NCBI GenBank assembly: GCA_030431255.1
Contig: JAUIJL010000006.1
Location: forward strand, 343,850 to 407,849
Origin: Thermoanaerobaculia bacterium
GTDB lineage: Bacteria; Acidobacteriota; Thermoanaerobaculia; Multivoradales; J023
Direction: 5' to 3'
Length of the DNA: 64,000 nt
Part shown: positions 38,001-44,522 of the stretch, piece by piece
Layout of the letters: every line of letters begins with the position of its first letter
How positions within the stretch are numbered: position 1 is the first letter of the stretch
Position numbers and translations under genes: made by a program
The notes under the pieces: model-generated
The model's input: the letters and a program-made list of their open reading frames with translations, nothing else
The model's database searches: none
What the model was told of the DNA's origin: nothing

Positions 38001-38360
38001 ATCCCCCGTCTCGAGCTGATGGAAGGTGTGGTTCGGGCCGGCGAAACGATCGTGATCGGTGTGGAGCTGGAGAATCGAGGAGAGTCGGTTTCCTTCGCGC
38101 CGAGCTTGCGCCTTGCTCTCGACCCGAGGATCGCCGCGGTCACCCATGTTGAGATCGAAGGTTCCGAGTGCATCGATGGCGCCGGTACTGTGCTCTGTGA
38201 CCTCGAGATCTTGGAGCCCGGTCAGGTGTCGATGCTCAAAGTGGAAGTCGAGATCTTGAAGGGCGAGAACCTCGTCTATCGGCTTGAAACGCTGGTGGGT
38301 GAGCACCTCTCGAATTCCGAGGGAGCTACCTTGAGCGGTGTGCTCGAGTCCGACGGCTGA
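32040..38360 (+). CDS. Giant secreted protein: PQQ-like propeller, TolB-like propeller, IPT-like domains, LCAT-type acyltransferase/lipase
   Basis: A 2106-residue exported protein. AGGAGG lies before the ATG at 32040; a signal helix lies at about 31-50 (LNLIALCWLTCLPVWA). Order: PQQ-like beta-propeller (about 95-440, IYSSPVVDRG, HHLYVLQEN), TolB/WD-like propeller (about 510-755, FSSDGDRMAYS, PSWSPDGTEIA), two or three IPT/TIG-like domains (about 800-1130), then an alpha/beta-hydrolase of LCAT/PDAT type: VVFIPGTSGT (1152), nucleophile Ser1335 in THSMGS, DGDATVPLRS with Asp1612 or Asp1610, and His1654 or His1664. An EF-hand-like DVDGDGRCGSTDTD (1441) lies within the hydrolase. The C-terminus has beta domains of DUF11 type (about 1970-2100). 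Substrate unknown; a lipid ester is most likely. Confidence 0.82.
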   Translation: MYSSNFRSRHHCRRSHPDHPQTLFVFRLLMKLNLIALCWLTCLPVWASLPLVSGFPGDHSWPMRGFDAQKSSFSAAVGPEDPSQLPPWPFQAAGPIYSSPVVDRGSRSYFGSEDGSIYALHAAAAQTAGLLDWRFATQDAVRFSPALATDMEGLTLVYAGDESGTVYALRGRDGSLRWSIQLGGPVSSSLVTTGGGTEVWIYLKVGSSLVALRDDTSANTVTKEWSTTLGPSTPFDNPPAVDVVGSRVAVTDGSMQLQVFDAQLGLTICPGTSLAGSPSSPMFDDEGRIYITSEAQGQGVLEGFSIETAGFGFYCKLQFTTALGSRALSAPVLGPDQLVLTHSKTELIGVDRISGARRFAEPTLWAARTESEPVVDGAGRVYLTGLDRKIHAYRVDISGARQVWEFLTDQHGAMSPPAIDNLGRLHVASADHHLYVLQENPAFQIAFDTDLAQTSDLELHTLRDIYGRLDPITRPWARVVRLTLDPMEDLQAAYSTDGRLLAWTAGSPGSPTDVVLAAAGARDGVVITADDGTGKPFTASSAESDPAFTPVRPDGTSALPDRRHYLAFSGDDTDLLTLQFMDLRKLAVTGNRTVLDFREWLALQFNLSINDPLLNSLVPSGETHSQVAFSSDGDRMAYSACSFSNGVADLRLVSLQLRGAGLSRQVLASTPISGTCRQALALGYSPSFAPDGSSFVYHDPFGGLRIHDFVGNRSVILPAPNGIKPMNPSWSPDGTEIAARDGGGFGSGAMDLHVFQGALYQNAANLTAPLAHGGSRLDRPEYHPTRLPEPLLVTDCRNPNGSPFILQPQEARPGEVVEVYGCGFDIRVPERNRVEMVHAQQTSLRVAGRVLDARVDLDTGLGVLRVVVPYLAGNGPVTVATPFGRFESGAQVEDCRDADSTNNAGCFTVAPLTTTLLQPETVIGAKIRVLGYGFQFPTTAPGGPLWNRVLFTDAAGRQTVPGQVTAVRLEACDTSMTPCPQIAPRGSDGIRRVEWLEVIVPTGTHPGPVSVVSPSNLANSHSCCTLGLLEPQISVTPNNGSEGQGGNPGQAMGPTFFDMEGIGFPYDPYFGYDRVQPAQISSDGISRVAFAQQSALQPEPGQGHRGTFTQRNLAVQPDPTSQGGMMAMEAQSVGNPARATTPFRTPKRGLPVVFIPGTSGTFISNNGGAFTGSSCSETYPAGGDIWMSCDTVSKILTLKLLGINLTGCQEYLTEALALRSTADVPNPGFGAIGPASVIERVDLGCLRSQGAFWQDDFSLYEDFFDFMTDPASSGGLARARGNNSTGACSSAAGDCVYAFGMDWRMGYESEAARLSQLVEGIHNNTGREVVIVTHSMGSMVADYYLRTRAQAPQRVDQIVSLGGGYLGVPLPYQILQKGDDWGLSKAFLGTGYEPVSKDNIQKLAQNWPTAYWQSPGHAWFTDPNDVCDDGDCSLIWEDGWDVDGDGRCGSTDTDVTHPCDSRVAPRGFVGKHHGPGKTLSFMRNAPHDGCPGNCDGDPSQPGDQVNVFKFDLARAGVLGTGSPDTRECSLLGRNHRAAMGDWRCGTDGVFFHRVVGSGVDTVGRMRFHKASICARPSTASALIGGLSYYNPLALFGCAIKEERREVIPLDGDATVPLRSTVGILDGFDDRVWGIDWRTADDEVARYGGDEGTFHRFMPSDPRVHALLRALFGGRITNLSQMPVPRDDGSPYFRIARGNPAPTPGSPAFNALCGSGAGCNTTSNLTAGATKSGLGSVAQAKAGGGSEWIEADRFRISVSGDLDLHIVDQKGRHVGPKQDPFSWESIPGVTYSRNDNGTWVSLPKAVGAVYQIELRHGGATDGAGIAVREAGSLTLEAASGQEVLRRDVFHGIPFDRATLAIGLFDPEAGAIELELDYAGDGQTVTLEPAVLLGDGIDDQDRPRTELTVKSGELTLDSTDEGSGVDYVLYGFDRNRRVPRVYDGPVQLPPGVRHVWAYAVDHAGNTELPQTWDEPSCEEGPFGLCVVDLIPRLELMEGVVRAGETIVIGVELENRGESVSFAPSLRLALDPRIAAVTHVEIEGSECIDGAGTVLCDLEILEPGQVSMLKVEVEILKGENLVYRLETLVGEHLSNSEGATLSGVLESDG

Positions 38361-38371
38361 TGGTCTGAAGT

Positions 38372-38408
38372 CAAGGCCCTTGATTCCATGCTTGGATCAG
38401 GGGCCTTG
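38372..38408 (+). terminator. Hairpin downstream of the giant protein gene
   Basis: CAAGGCCC (38372-38379) pairs with GGGCCTTG (38401-38408); inner bases TGAT and ATCA also pair. It starts 11 bases after the stop codon. No T-tract follows, so it may protect RNA ends or terminate with help. Confidence 0.5.
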
Positions 38409-38437
38409 GTCTGGATCGAGTGGGCACCCGGCGAAAT

Positions 38438-38567
38438 GCCCGGCACCAAGAATCGACGGCACCAAGAATCGACGGCGTATTCGTCAAAATAAGCCGCCGA
38501 CGAAAAACGCATGGCACCACTCGATTGGGTTCGACAAGATGCCCGGCACCACTCCTTGCACCACTCC
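38438..38567. repeat. Second REP-like cluster
   Basis: ATGCCCGGCACC occurs at about 38438 and 38540, the same core as beside the RAYT gene. Between and around them GGCACCAAGAATCGAC is tandemly duplicated (38442-38457, 38458-38473) and GCACCACTCCTT repeats near the end. The cluster fills the gap between convergent genes. Confidence 0.7.
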
Positions 38568-39548
38568 TTAGGCGTTGACGAAGGCCATGCTGGCTTCTGG
38601 GTAGCGGGTTCCTTGGGCTTCGGGTAGTCGACTCTGGATGCGCTGCAAATCCTGCTCCGACAGCACCACGTCAGCCGCGGCGGCATTCTCCTTGAGCCGC
38701 TTCTTTTTGCGGGTGCCGGGGATCGGCACGATGTCCGGTCCTTGGGCCAGCAACCAGGAGAGGGCAAGCTGAGCCGGGGTGATCTCACGCTCCTCGGCGA
38801 GGCTCTCGACCTCTTCCAGCAGACGCAAGTTGGCCGCCAGATTTTCGCCTTGGAATCGAGGGTTGGTCCGTCGGTAGTCGTCTTCGGCCAGGTTGTCGAG
38901 ATTGCGCAGCGCGCCGGTCAAGAAACCGCGACCCAACGGGCTGTAGGCCACGAGGGCGATATTCAGCTCCCGGCAAGCGGGCAAGATGTCGTCTTCGACG
39001 TCCCGGGTCCACAGGGAATATTCCGTTTGCAAGGCGGTGATCGGGTGGACGGCCGACGCCCGGCGCAAGGTCGATGCGCCGGCTTCGGACAGCCCGAGGA
39101 AACGGACTTTGCCCGCCTCCACCAGCTCCTTCATCGCTCCGACGGTGTCCTCGATCGGTACCTCGGGATCGACGCGGTGCTGGTAGTAGAGGTCGATGTG
39201 CTCGATCCCTAGGCGCTGGAGGCTGGCGTCGCAAGCTTGTTTGACGTACTCCGGACGGCCACACAATCCAAGAAATGCGCCGTCTTCGCCCCGTTGAATA
39301 CCGAATTTGGTCGCTAGGACGACATCGTTTCGGCGGCTGGAGAGCACTTCCGACAATAGGCGCTCGTTGGCGCCGGCGCCGTACATATCCGCGGTATCCC
39401 AGAATTGAATACCCAGGTCCAGGGCGTGATTCAGGGTCGAGATGGACTCGGCGCGATCACTCTCGCCGTAGAATTCCGACATGCCCATGCAGCCGAGGCC
39501 GAGGGCGGAAACCTCGAGGCCACTATTTCCCAAGGTGCGCTTTTTCAT
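38568..39548 (-). CDS. Aldo/keto reductase
   Basis: A 326-residue NADPH-dependent aldo/keto reductase of the AKR13/YakC-like group. Family motifs: [12 protein letters not shown] at residue 17, catalytic tetrad residues Asp52 and Tyr57 in [13 protein letters not shown], Lys in LATKFGI, and His in [20 protein letters not shown]; the C-terminal [13 protein letters not shown] binds the NADPH phosphate. It is divergent from the AraC regulator gene, a common arrangement where the regulator controls the reductase. Substrate cannot be told from sequence. Confidence 0.93.
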   Translation of the reverse strand: MKKRTLGNSGLEVSALGLGCMGMSEFYGESDRAESISTLNHALDLGIQFWDTADMYGAGANERLLSEVLSSRRNDVVLATKFGIQRGEDGAFLGLCGRPEYVKQACDASLQRLGIEHIDLYYQHRVDPEVPIEDTVGAMKELVEAGKVRFLGLSEAGASTLRRASAVHPITALQTEYSLWTRDVEDDILPACRELNIALVAYSPLGRGFLTGALRNLDNLAEDDYRRTNPRFQGENLAANLRLLEEVESLAEEREITPAQLALSWLLAQGPDIVPIPGTRKKKRLKENAAAADVVLSEQDLQRIQSRLPEAQGTRYPEASMAFVNA

Positions 39549-39562
39549 TGGGTTCTCCTTAA

Positions 39563-39594
39563 ATCCGGGTCAGACTCCATATCCGGGTCAGACT
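39563..39594. promoter_or_regulatory. Direct repeats in the AKR-AraC divergent promoter region
   Basis: ATCCGGGTCAGACT occurs at 39563-39576 and 39581-39594, 18 bases start to start. AraC-type activators bind direct repeats at similar spacing, so these could be the operator for the adjacent regulator. Alternatively they are a REP-type motif, since GGGTCAGA words also occur elsewhere in the window, for example at 51809. Confidence 0.5.
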
Positions 39595-39699
39595 TCGGTA
39601 GGGTCGGTTTCGTGTTGCCGGTAAAAACTATCGAAGTTGCCGGCGAAACCGTTATCCGCTGACTGTCGAGGTCTTGCCTATTTCTGCAAGAATGGTCCC

Positions 39700-40677
39700 A
39701 TGCGAGCCTCAATCCGCGGTGTGGAGCCGCAACAACAGCTCACGAAGCTCTTGGACGCGCTGATTCGCGAGCAAGAGAGCCCCTGGCCCGGCCTCAAGGC
39801 CTACAAAGTCACCGCGCCCACGGAAGCGAGCCCGGTAGTCTATCGACCCTGCCTGTGCGTAGTGGCCCAAGGGGCCAAGGTCGCCACGTTGGGGACCCGG
39901 GTGTATCACTATGATCCCTTGAGATTTTTGATCATCGGTGCGCCGCTGCCCGTAACGGCGAGGATCGTGAAAGCCTCGCCGGAGGAGCCGTTCATCTCCA
40001 TGGTGCTCGACATCGACAGCTTGGTCGTTCACGAGCTGCTGTTGCAAATGGAAGAGCCAAGTCCCGCCGAGGCGTGGAACGGTCAGCCACCGATCCGGTC
40101 GTCACCGCTGGAAGAACCTCTGACCGATGCGCTGATGCGGTTCTTGCAAGCTGTCCGAAGGCCCACGGATCGGCAGATCCTCGCGCCGTCGATCTTTCGC
40201 GAGATCATCTACCATCTCCTGAGCAGCGAGCAGGGCGACATCCTGCGGGTCGTGGCGGCTCGCCACGGTCAAGCACGGGGTATCGTCCAAGCCTTGGACT
40301 ACATCCATCACCATTTCGACCGGCGCTTGGACATCCCGACTCTGGCGCGCGAAGCGGGTATGAGTGTCTCGGGCCTTCATCACAACTTCAAAGCGGCCAC
40401 GGACTTCTCGCCCATGCAATACCTCAAACGGATCCGCCTGGAACGGGCGTTGCACCTGATGCTCGATCAGGAGCTGGCGGCAGGAGAGGCCGCATTCAAG
40501 GTCGGCTATGTCAGCCCGTCGCAATTCAGCCGGGAGTTCAAGCGCCTATTCGGCTCGCCTCCGCGGGAGTATCTGGAGATTCAACGCGCTCAGCGGGGCA
40601 TGGAATCCATCGGCGCGTCCCTGCTGACCGAGGCTGGTCGAGACACGATCCACGGAACCGAGCGAGCCACTCCATGA
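39700..40677 (+). CDS. AraC-family transcriptional regulator
   Basis: A 325-residue regulator with an N-terminal AraC_N cupin-like domain (about 30-185: YRPCLCVVAQGAKVATLG, ISMVLDIDS) and a C-terminal double helix-turn-helix (about 205-300: DRRLDIPTLAREAGMSVSGLHHNFKAATDFSPMQYLKRIRLERA, then AFKVGYVSPSQFSREFKRLFGSPPREY). The ATG at 39700 gives a proper family N-terminus. It is divergent from an aldo/keto reductase gene and its stop codon overlaps the methyltransferase start by four bases, so it can link regulation of both flanks. Similar AraC_N regulators often respond to aldehydes; this is only a family tendency. Confidence 0.92.
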   Translation: MRASIRGVEPQQQLTKLLDALIREQESPWPGLKAYKVTAPTEASPVVYRPCLCVVAQGAKVATLGTRVYHYDPLRFLIIGAPLPVTARIVKASPEEPFISMVLDIDSLVVHELLLQMEEPSPAEAWNGQPPIRSSPLEEPLTDALMRFLQAVRRPTDRQILAPSIFREIIYHLLSSEQGDILRVVAARHGQARGIVQALDYIHHHFDRRLDIPTLAREAGMSVSGLHHNFKAATDFSPMQYLKRIRLERALHLMLDQELAAGEAAFKVGYVSPSQFSREFKRLFGSPPREYLEIQRAQRGMESIGASLLTEAGRDTIHGTERATP

Positions 40678-41267
40678 GCAGCCAAACGCTGTTTTTATGC
40701 CTGATGCTCGCCGTGGTCGCCGAGCGGGGCTTGGAGCTGCTCATCACCCGACGAAATGCCCGGCACCTCAAGGCGAGGGGAGGCCATGAGGTGGGGGAGG
40801 CCCATTATCCTTGGATGGCCTTGTTGCACACGGGCCTATTGGTGGGAGCGCCCCTGGAGGTCTACATGCTTCAACGGACCTTTGAGCCGTGGTTGGGCTG
40901 GCCCATGGTCGGCGTGCTGTGCGCGACCATGGCCTTGCGTTATTGGGCCATCATCACCCTGGGCGATCGTTGGACCGCGCGGGTCTTTGTGGTGCCGGGC
41001 GAATCTCCGGTGCTCGGAGGCCCGTACCGTTACTTCAGACACCCCAATTACCTGGCGGTGGTGCTGGAAGTCGCGGCCCTACCCTTGATCCACAGCGCTT
41101 GGCTGACGGCGAGTCTGGGCTCCGTGGGCAACGCCTTCATGTTGAGAACCCGCATTCGGGTAGAGGAGGAGGCGTTGCAGGACGCCGCGGAATATTTCGA
41201 GGTGCTCGGGGATCGGCCGAGCCTCCCCTTCGGATCCAGCCGTCGTCCTTCCAAGGACGAGAGATGA
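40674..41267 (+). CDS. ICMT-family integral membrane methyltransferase
   Basis: A 197-residue membrane protein of the isoprenylcysteine carboxyl methyltransferase superfamily. Several membrane helices (about 5-22, 45-65, 75-95, 128-145) frame the SAM-binding C-terminal segment GGPYRYFRHPNYLAVVLEVAALPL, followed by RTRIRVEEEAL, both diagnostic. Bacterial relatives such as SrsB O-methylate phenolic lipids made by type III polyketide synthases. It overlaps the araC stop and the next acyl carrier gene start (ATGA both times). A REP-like AATGCCCGGCACC core lies inside its coding sequence at 40754-40766, encoding N-A-R-H. Confidence 0.85.
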   Translation: MSSQTLFLCLMLAVVAERGLELLITRRNARHLKARGGHEVGEAHYPWMALLHTGLLVGAPLEVYMLQRTFEPWLGWPMVGVLCATMALRYWAIITLGDRWTARVFVVPGESPVLGGPYRYFRHPNYLAVVLEVAALPLIHSAWLTASLGSVGNAFMLRTRIRVEEEALQDAAEYFEVLGDRPSLPFGSSRRPSKDER

Positions 41268-41566
41268 ACGTGAGCCGAGCCGACCAAGAGCCCGCAACCA
41301 GTCCGGATCCCGCAGACATCCTCGGGCAGGTCGCCGAGATCGCGACCGACAAGCTCGATTGGTCCGGTCCTTTGGAGCCGCGGATGCGTCTAGTCGAGGA
41401 TCTTCGTTTGGACTCCATCCGCCTGCTGACCCTGGCCATGGAGGTAGAGGATCGATTTCGGATCTGCCTGGACGAGTCCGACGAAGCCGGCATAACCACG
41501 GTGGGAGATTTGGTGACCCTGATTCAAGCGAAGCTGCACGCCGACCCGGGAGCGACCGATGGCTGA
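41264..41566 (+). CDS. Acyl carrier protein
   Basis: A 100-residue acyl carrier protein. The phosphopantetheine attachment serine is Ser51 in VEDLRLDSIRLLTLAME, with the usual helix pattern before (DILGQVAEIATDKL) and after (GITTVGDLVTLI). It differs from housekeeping AcpP, which is shorter and more acidic. It starts within the methyltransferase stop and overlaps the fatty-acyl-AMP ligase by eight bases; FAAL-ACP pairs normally transfer an activated fatty acid to the ACP, which can then prime a polyketide synthase. Confidence 0.9.
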   Translation: MNVSRADQEPATSPDPADILGQVAEIATDKLDWSGPLEPRMRLVEDLRLDSIRLLTLAMEVEDRFRICLDESDEAGITTVGDLVTLIQAKLHADPGATDG

Positions 41567-43367
41567 TCATCACACCCTGCCGGAGCTGTTGAGCCGGGCC
41601 GCTGGTTTTCCCGGTACCGGCCTCCGCTTCCTCGACCGCCGAGAGCGACCGACCTTTCATGAATGGTCTGATATTTATTCGGCTTCTCTGCGGGTGGCCG
41701 AGGGTTTGAGGTCGTTGGGCATCGGTCGTGGAGACCGGGTGGCCCTAATCCACCCGACTTGTGTCGAGCTGATCCACGGCTTCTTCGGTATTCAGCTGGC
41801 CGGCGCCGTGCCAGTGCCGCTCTATCCACCGGTCCGTTTGGGTCGATTGGACGAGTATCACCCCCGTGCCGCGTCGCTCATGAGCGCGGTCGGCGCTCGT
41901 TTGGCACTGGTCGATTCCAAGGTTGCGAGGCTGCTCGGAAAAACCTGTGAGCTGGCGAGCTTGGAGCACGGCTTCGCCACGGTCGATCAAATCACGGAGA
42001 CGGTTTCGAGCGAGGATTTGAGTGTGGACCCGGAACGCTTCGGCTCCGGGGTCACTGCCGAGGACTTGGCCATGGTTCAGTTCTCGTCAGGAACCACCGT
42101 AGAGCCGAAACCCGTGGCCCTCTCTTATCGTGCGATCTCGGCGCAGGTGCATGCTCTCAACAGCTTCTGGCCCGACTCGGAAGACAGCGATCTCGTTCAC
42201 AGCGGGGTCAGCTGGTTGCCGCTTTACCACGACATGGGATTGATTGGGTGCGTATTTCCGGCCCTGGAGCGTCCGAGCGTCCTGACCTTGATCGGCCCGG
42301 AGGTCTTCGTCGCCAAACCCGCGGTTTGGTTGCGCGCCATCTCCCGCTGGCGAGCGACCATCTCCGTGGCACCCAATTTCGCCTACGGTCTATGTGTCCA
42401 CAAGATCCGAGATCAGGAGCTACATGGTGTGGATCTTTCCCATTGGCGGGTCGCCTTGAATGGGGCAGAGCCCGTGGCGCCCTCGGTGTTGCGCGCCTTT
42501 CAGCGTCGATTCGCGCATTGGGGCTTTCGCCCGGAAGCGCTGACTCCGGTCTATGGCTTGTCGGAAGCCACCCTAGCGGTGACGTTTTCCGAGCTGGACC
42601 AGGACTTCAGCTCGGCACGATTCGAACGCAAGGCCCTCGACCTCGGGATCGTCACCCCCGACCCCGGCGGTCGCGAGCTGATCTCGGTGGGCCGAGCATT
42701 GCCCGGCACCGAGGTGGCGATCACCTACGACCACGATCCACCATCCGCCGCCGCCGCCGGCCGAGAATCTCGTATCGGTCGGATCTGGGTGCGAGGCCCG
42801 TCCCTTATGGAAGGGTACCTCGGACGACCCGAAGCCACCGCCGCTGCCTTGCGGAACGGCTGGCTCGACACCGGGGATCTCGGATTCATGCATCGCGGAA
42901 GATTGTTCATCCACGGTCGCGAAAAAGACGTGTTGATCCTGCGCGGCCGGAATCACTCGCCAATCGACGTGGAGCAAGCCGTGGACGGAGTCGTCGGGGT
43001 GCGAACGGGTTGCGCGGTGGCGGTCTCTCACATGCCGGAAGACGGCGATCGAGAGCTGCTCATGCTCTTCGTGGAGAGACGACGACGGTTGTCGGACGCC
43101 CAACGCGAGCAAATGGCCATCGCCTGCCGGGAAGCGGTTCTGGCCGCCTGCGGGCTGCGGATCGATCGCCTGGAGGTGGTGGCACCCGGCACTCTGCCTC
43201 GCACTTCCTCCGGCAAGCTGCGACGGTCTGAGACCCTGAGGCTTTTCCTGGCCGACGAGCTCGGACCACCGTCGGATGTCGGGCCGATTCAACTGGCAGG
43301 TGAGCTGCTGGGCTCGGCCTTCGCCTATCGACGCTCCAAGGCCGAGAACGCGGCGGAGGAGGGCTGA
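41559..43367 (+). CDS. Fatty-acyl-AMP ligase (FAAL-type)
   Basis: A 602-residue AMP-forming ligase. The nucleotide loop is VQFSSGTTVEPKPVALSYRA (about residue 170), followed by SWLPLYHDMGLIGCV, VAPNFAYGLCV, the adenine motif LNGAEPV, YGLSEATLAVTFSE and the C-terminal hinge GREKDVLILRGRNHSPIDVE. The WLPLYHDMGL segment and the sequence around residue 345 fit FAAL enzymes, which make acyl-AMP for transfer to an ACP rather than to CoA. The preceding gene is that ACP. It likely prepares the starter for the type III polyketide synthase, an inference from clustering. Confidence 0.93.
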   Translation: MADHHTLPELLSRAAGFPGTGLRFLDRRERPTFHEWSDIYSASLRVAEGLRSLGIGRGDRVALIHPTCVELIHGFFGIQLAGAVPVPLYPPVRLGRLDEYHPRAASLMSAVGARLALVDSKVARLLGKTCELASLEHGFATVDQITETVSSEDLSVDPERFGSGVTAEDLAMVQFSSGTTVEPKPVALSYRAISAQVHALNSFWPDSEDSDLVHSGVSWLPLYHDMGLIGCVFPALERPSVLTLIGPEVFVAKPAVWLRAISRWRATISVAPNFAYGLCVHKIRDQELHGVDLSHWRVALNGAEPVAPSVLRAFQRRFAHWGFRPEALTPVYGLSEATLAVTFSELDQDFSSARFERKALDLGIVTPDPGGRELISVGRALPGTEVAITYDHDPPSAAAAGRESRIGRIWVRGPSLMEGYLGRPEATAAALRNGWLDTGDLGFMHRGRLFIHGREKDVLILRGRNHSPIDVEQAVDGVVGVRTGCAVAVSHMPEDGDRELLMLFVERRRRLSDAQREQMAIACREAVLAACGLRIDRLEVVAPGTLPRTSSGKLRRSETLRLFLADELGPPSDVGPIQLAGELLGSAFAYRRSKAENAAEEG

Positions 43368-43370
43368 GGT

Positions 43371-44516
43371 TTGGCCGACAGCCGGTCACGGGCAAGAATT
43401 CTGGTGGTCGGGGCCGGTCCGGCGGGGTTGGCCACGGCGATCGAAGCGCGCTTGCGCGGCCTGACGGTCCGGGTGATCGACCGCCGGCTGCCACCAATCG
43501 ACAAACCGTGCGGAGAAGGGTTGATGCCCGACGGGCTGAGCCGTCTGGTTTCAATGGGGGTCCGCCTCGGAGCCGACGACTTGAGCCCGATCCGAGGGAT
43601 CCGCTATGTGGATGGTTCCACCGTCGCGGAGGCGGAGTTTCCGGGGTCGCGGGGAGCCGGAATTCGGCGGCTTCGATTGCACCGCGCCCTGGTCGGGCGT
43701 GCCGAAGAGCTGGGTGCCGAGCTGAGCTGGGGCGTTGAGCTGCTCGACATGGAGGCGCACCGCGGAACCTGCCGCCTACGGGCCGTGGACGACCGAGCCG
43801 AGCAGACCGTGGAAGCGGAATTCATGGTGGTCGCCGATGGTCTCCGCTCACCGACGCGAGCCTCTCTGGGCCTCGAAAGCCCGGATAAGCCAGAGCCGGA
43901 GTGGCGGCGATACGGCGCCCGTCGCCACTATCGGATCGCGCCATGGACGGATCATGTGGAGGTCTATTGGAGCGATCGGGCCGAAGCTTATGTGACGCCC
44001 GTGGCCCCGGACGAGGTCGGCGTCGCCGTGCTCTGGGGCGGACGTAAGGCGAGCTTCCAGACGTTGGTGGACGAGCTGCCGGAGCTGGCCTCGCGCTTGC
44101 GGGACGCGCGTGTGATCTCGAAGCTGAGCGGTATTGGGCCCCTGCGTCGACGAGCACTTTCCGTGGTCAAAGGACGAGCGGCCTTGGTGGGAGACGCGGC
44201 CGGTTACGTGGATGCGATCACCGGGGAGGGATTGTCGGTGGCTTTTCATCAAGCCGGCGCCCTGGCAGAGGCTATGGCCCGCGGGGATCTCCGGGGTTAT
44301 GCGAAGGCATATCCATCCATCGTGCGTCTGCCCAACGCCATGACCGAGCTGATGTTGCTTCTGGAGCGACGGCCGTGGCTCCGGCGTCGAGCGATTCGGG
44401 CCTTGTCCAAAGCACCGGCGGTCTTCGAGCGATTCCTGGCGGTGCACTGCCGCCATCGGTCGGCGGGATCTTTAATTCCCGTCGCACCCAGGCTGCTCAG
44501 GCATCTGCTGCTCTAG
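43371..44516 (+). CDS. FAD-dependent oxidoreductase (geranylgeranyl reductase/hydroxylase group)
   Basis: A 381-residue flavoprotein. Rossmann loop VGAGPAGLATAIEARLRGLTV starts at residue 13, KPCGEGLMPDG follows near 45, VVADGLRSPTRASLG near 160, and GDAAGYVDAITGEGLSVAFHQAG near 280 is the second FAD motif. Both geranylgeranyl reductases and aromatic hydroxylases of the PHBH fold share these. In the srs operon a flavoprotein hydroxylates the alkylresorcinol ring, the role proposed here. The start is TTG at 43371, three bases after the ligase stop, with GAGGAGGG upstream. It ends the operon, facing an unrelated convergent gene after six bases. Confidence 0.88.
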   Translation: MADSRSRARILVVGAGPAGLATAIEARLRGLTVRVIDRRLPPIDKPCGEGLMPDGLSRLVSMGVRLGADDLSPIRGIRYVDGSTVAEAEFPGSRGAGIRRLRLHRALVGRAEELGAELSWGVELLDMEAHRGTCRLRAVDDRAEQTVEAEFMVVADGLRSPTRASLGLESPDKPEPEWRRYGARRHYRIAPWTDHVEVYWSDRAEAYVTPVAPDEVGVAVLWGGRKASFQTLVDELPELASRLRDARVISKLSGIGPLRRRALSVVKGRAALVGDAAGYVDAITGEGLSVAFHQAGALAEAMARGDLRGYAKAYPSIVRLPNAMTELMLLLERRPWLRRRAIRALSKAPAVFERFLAVHCRHRSAGSLIPVAPRLLRHLLL

Positions 44517-44522
44517 CTGACT

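Noticed and set aside
32040-38360. Quinoprotein dehydrogenase
   Set aside because: The propeller lacks the PQQ dehydrogenase ligand pattern and the bulk of the protein is a hydrolase plus adhesion-like domains.
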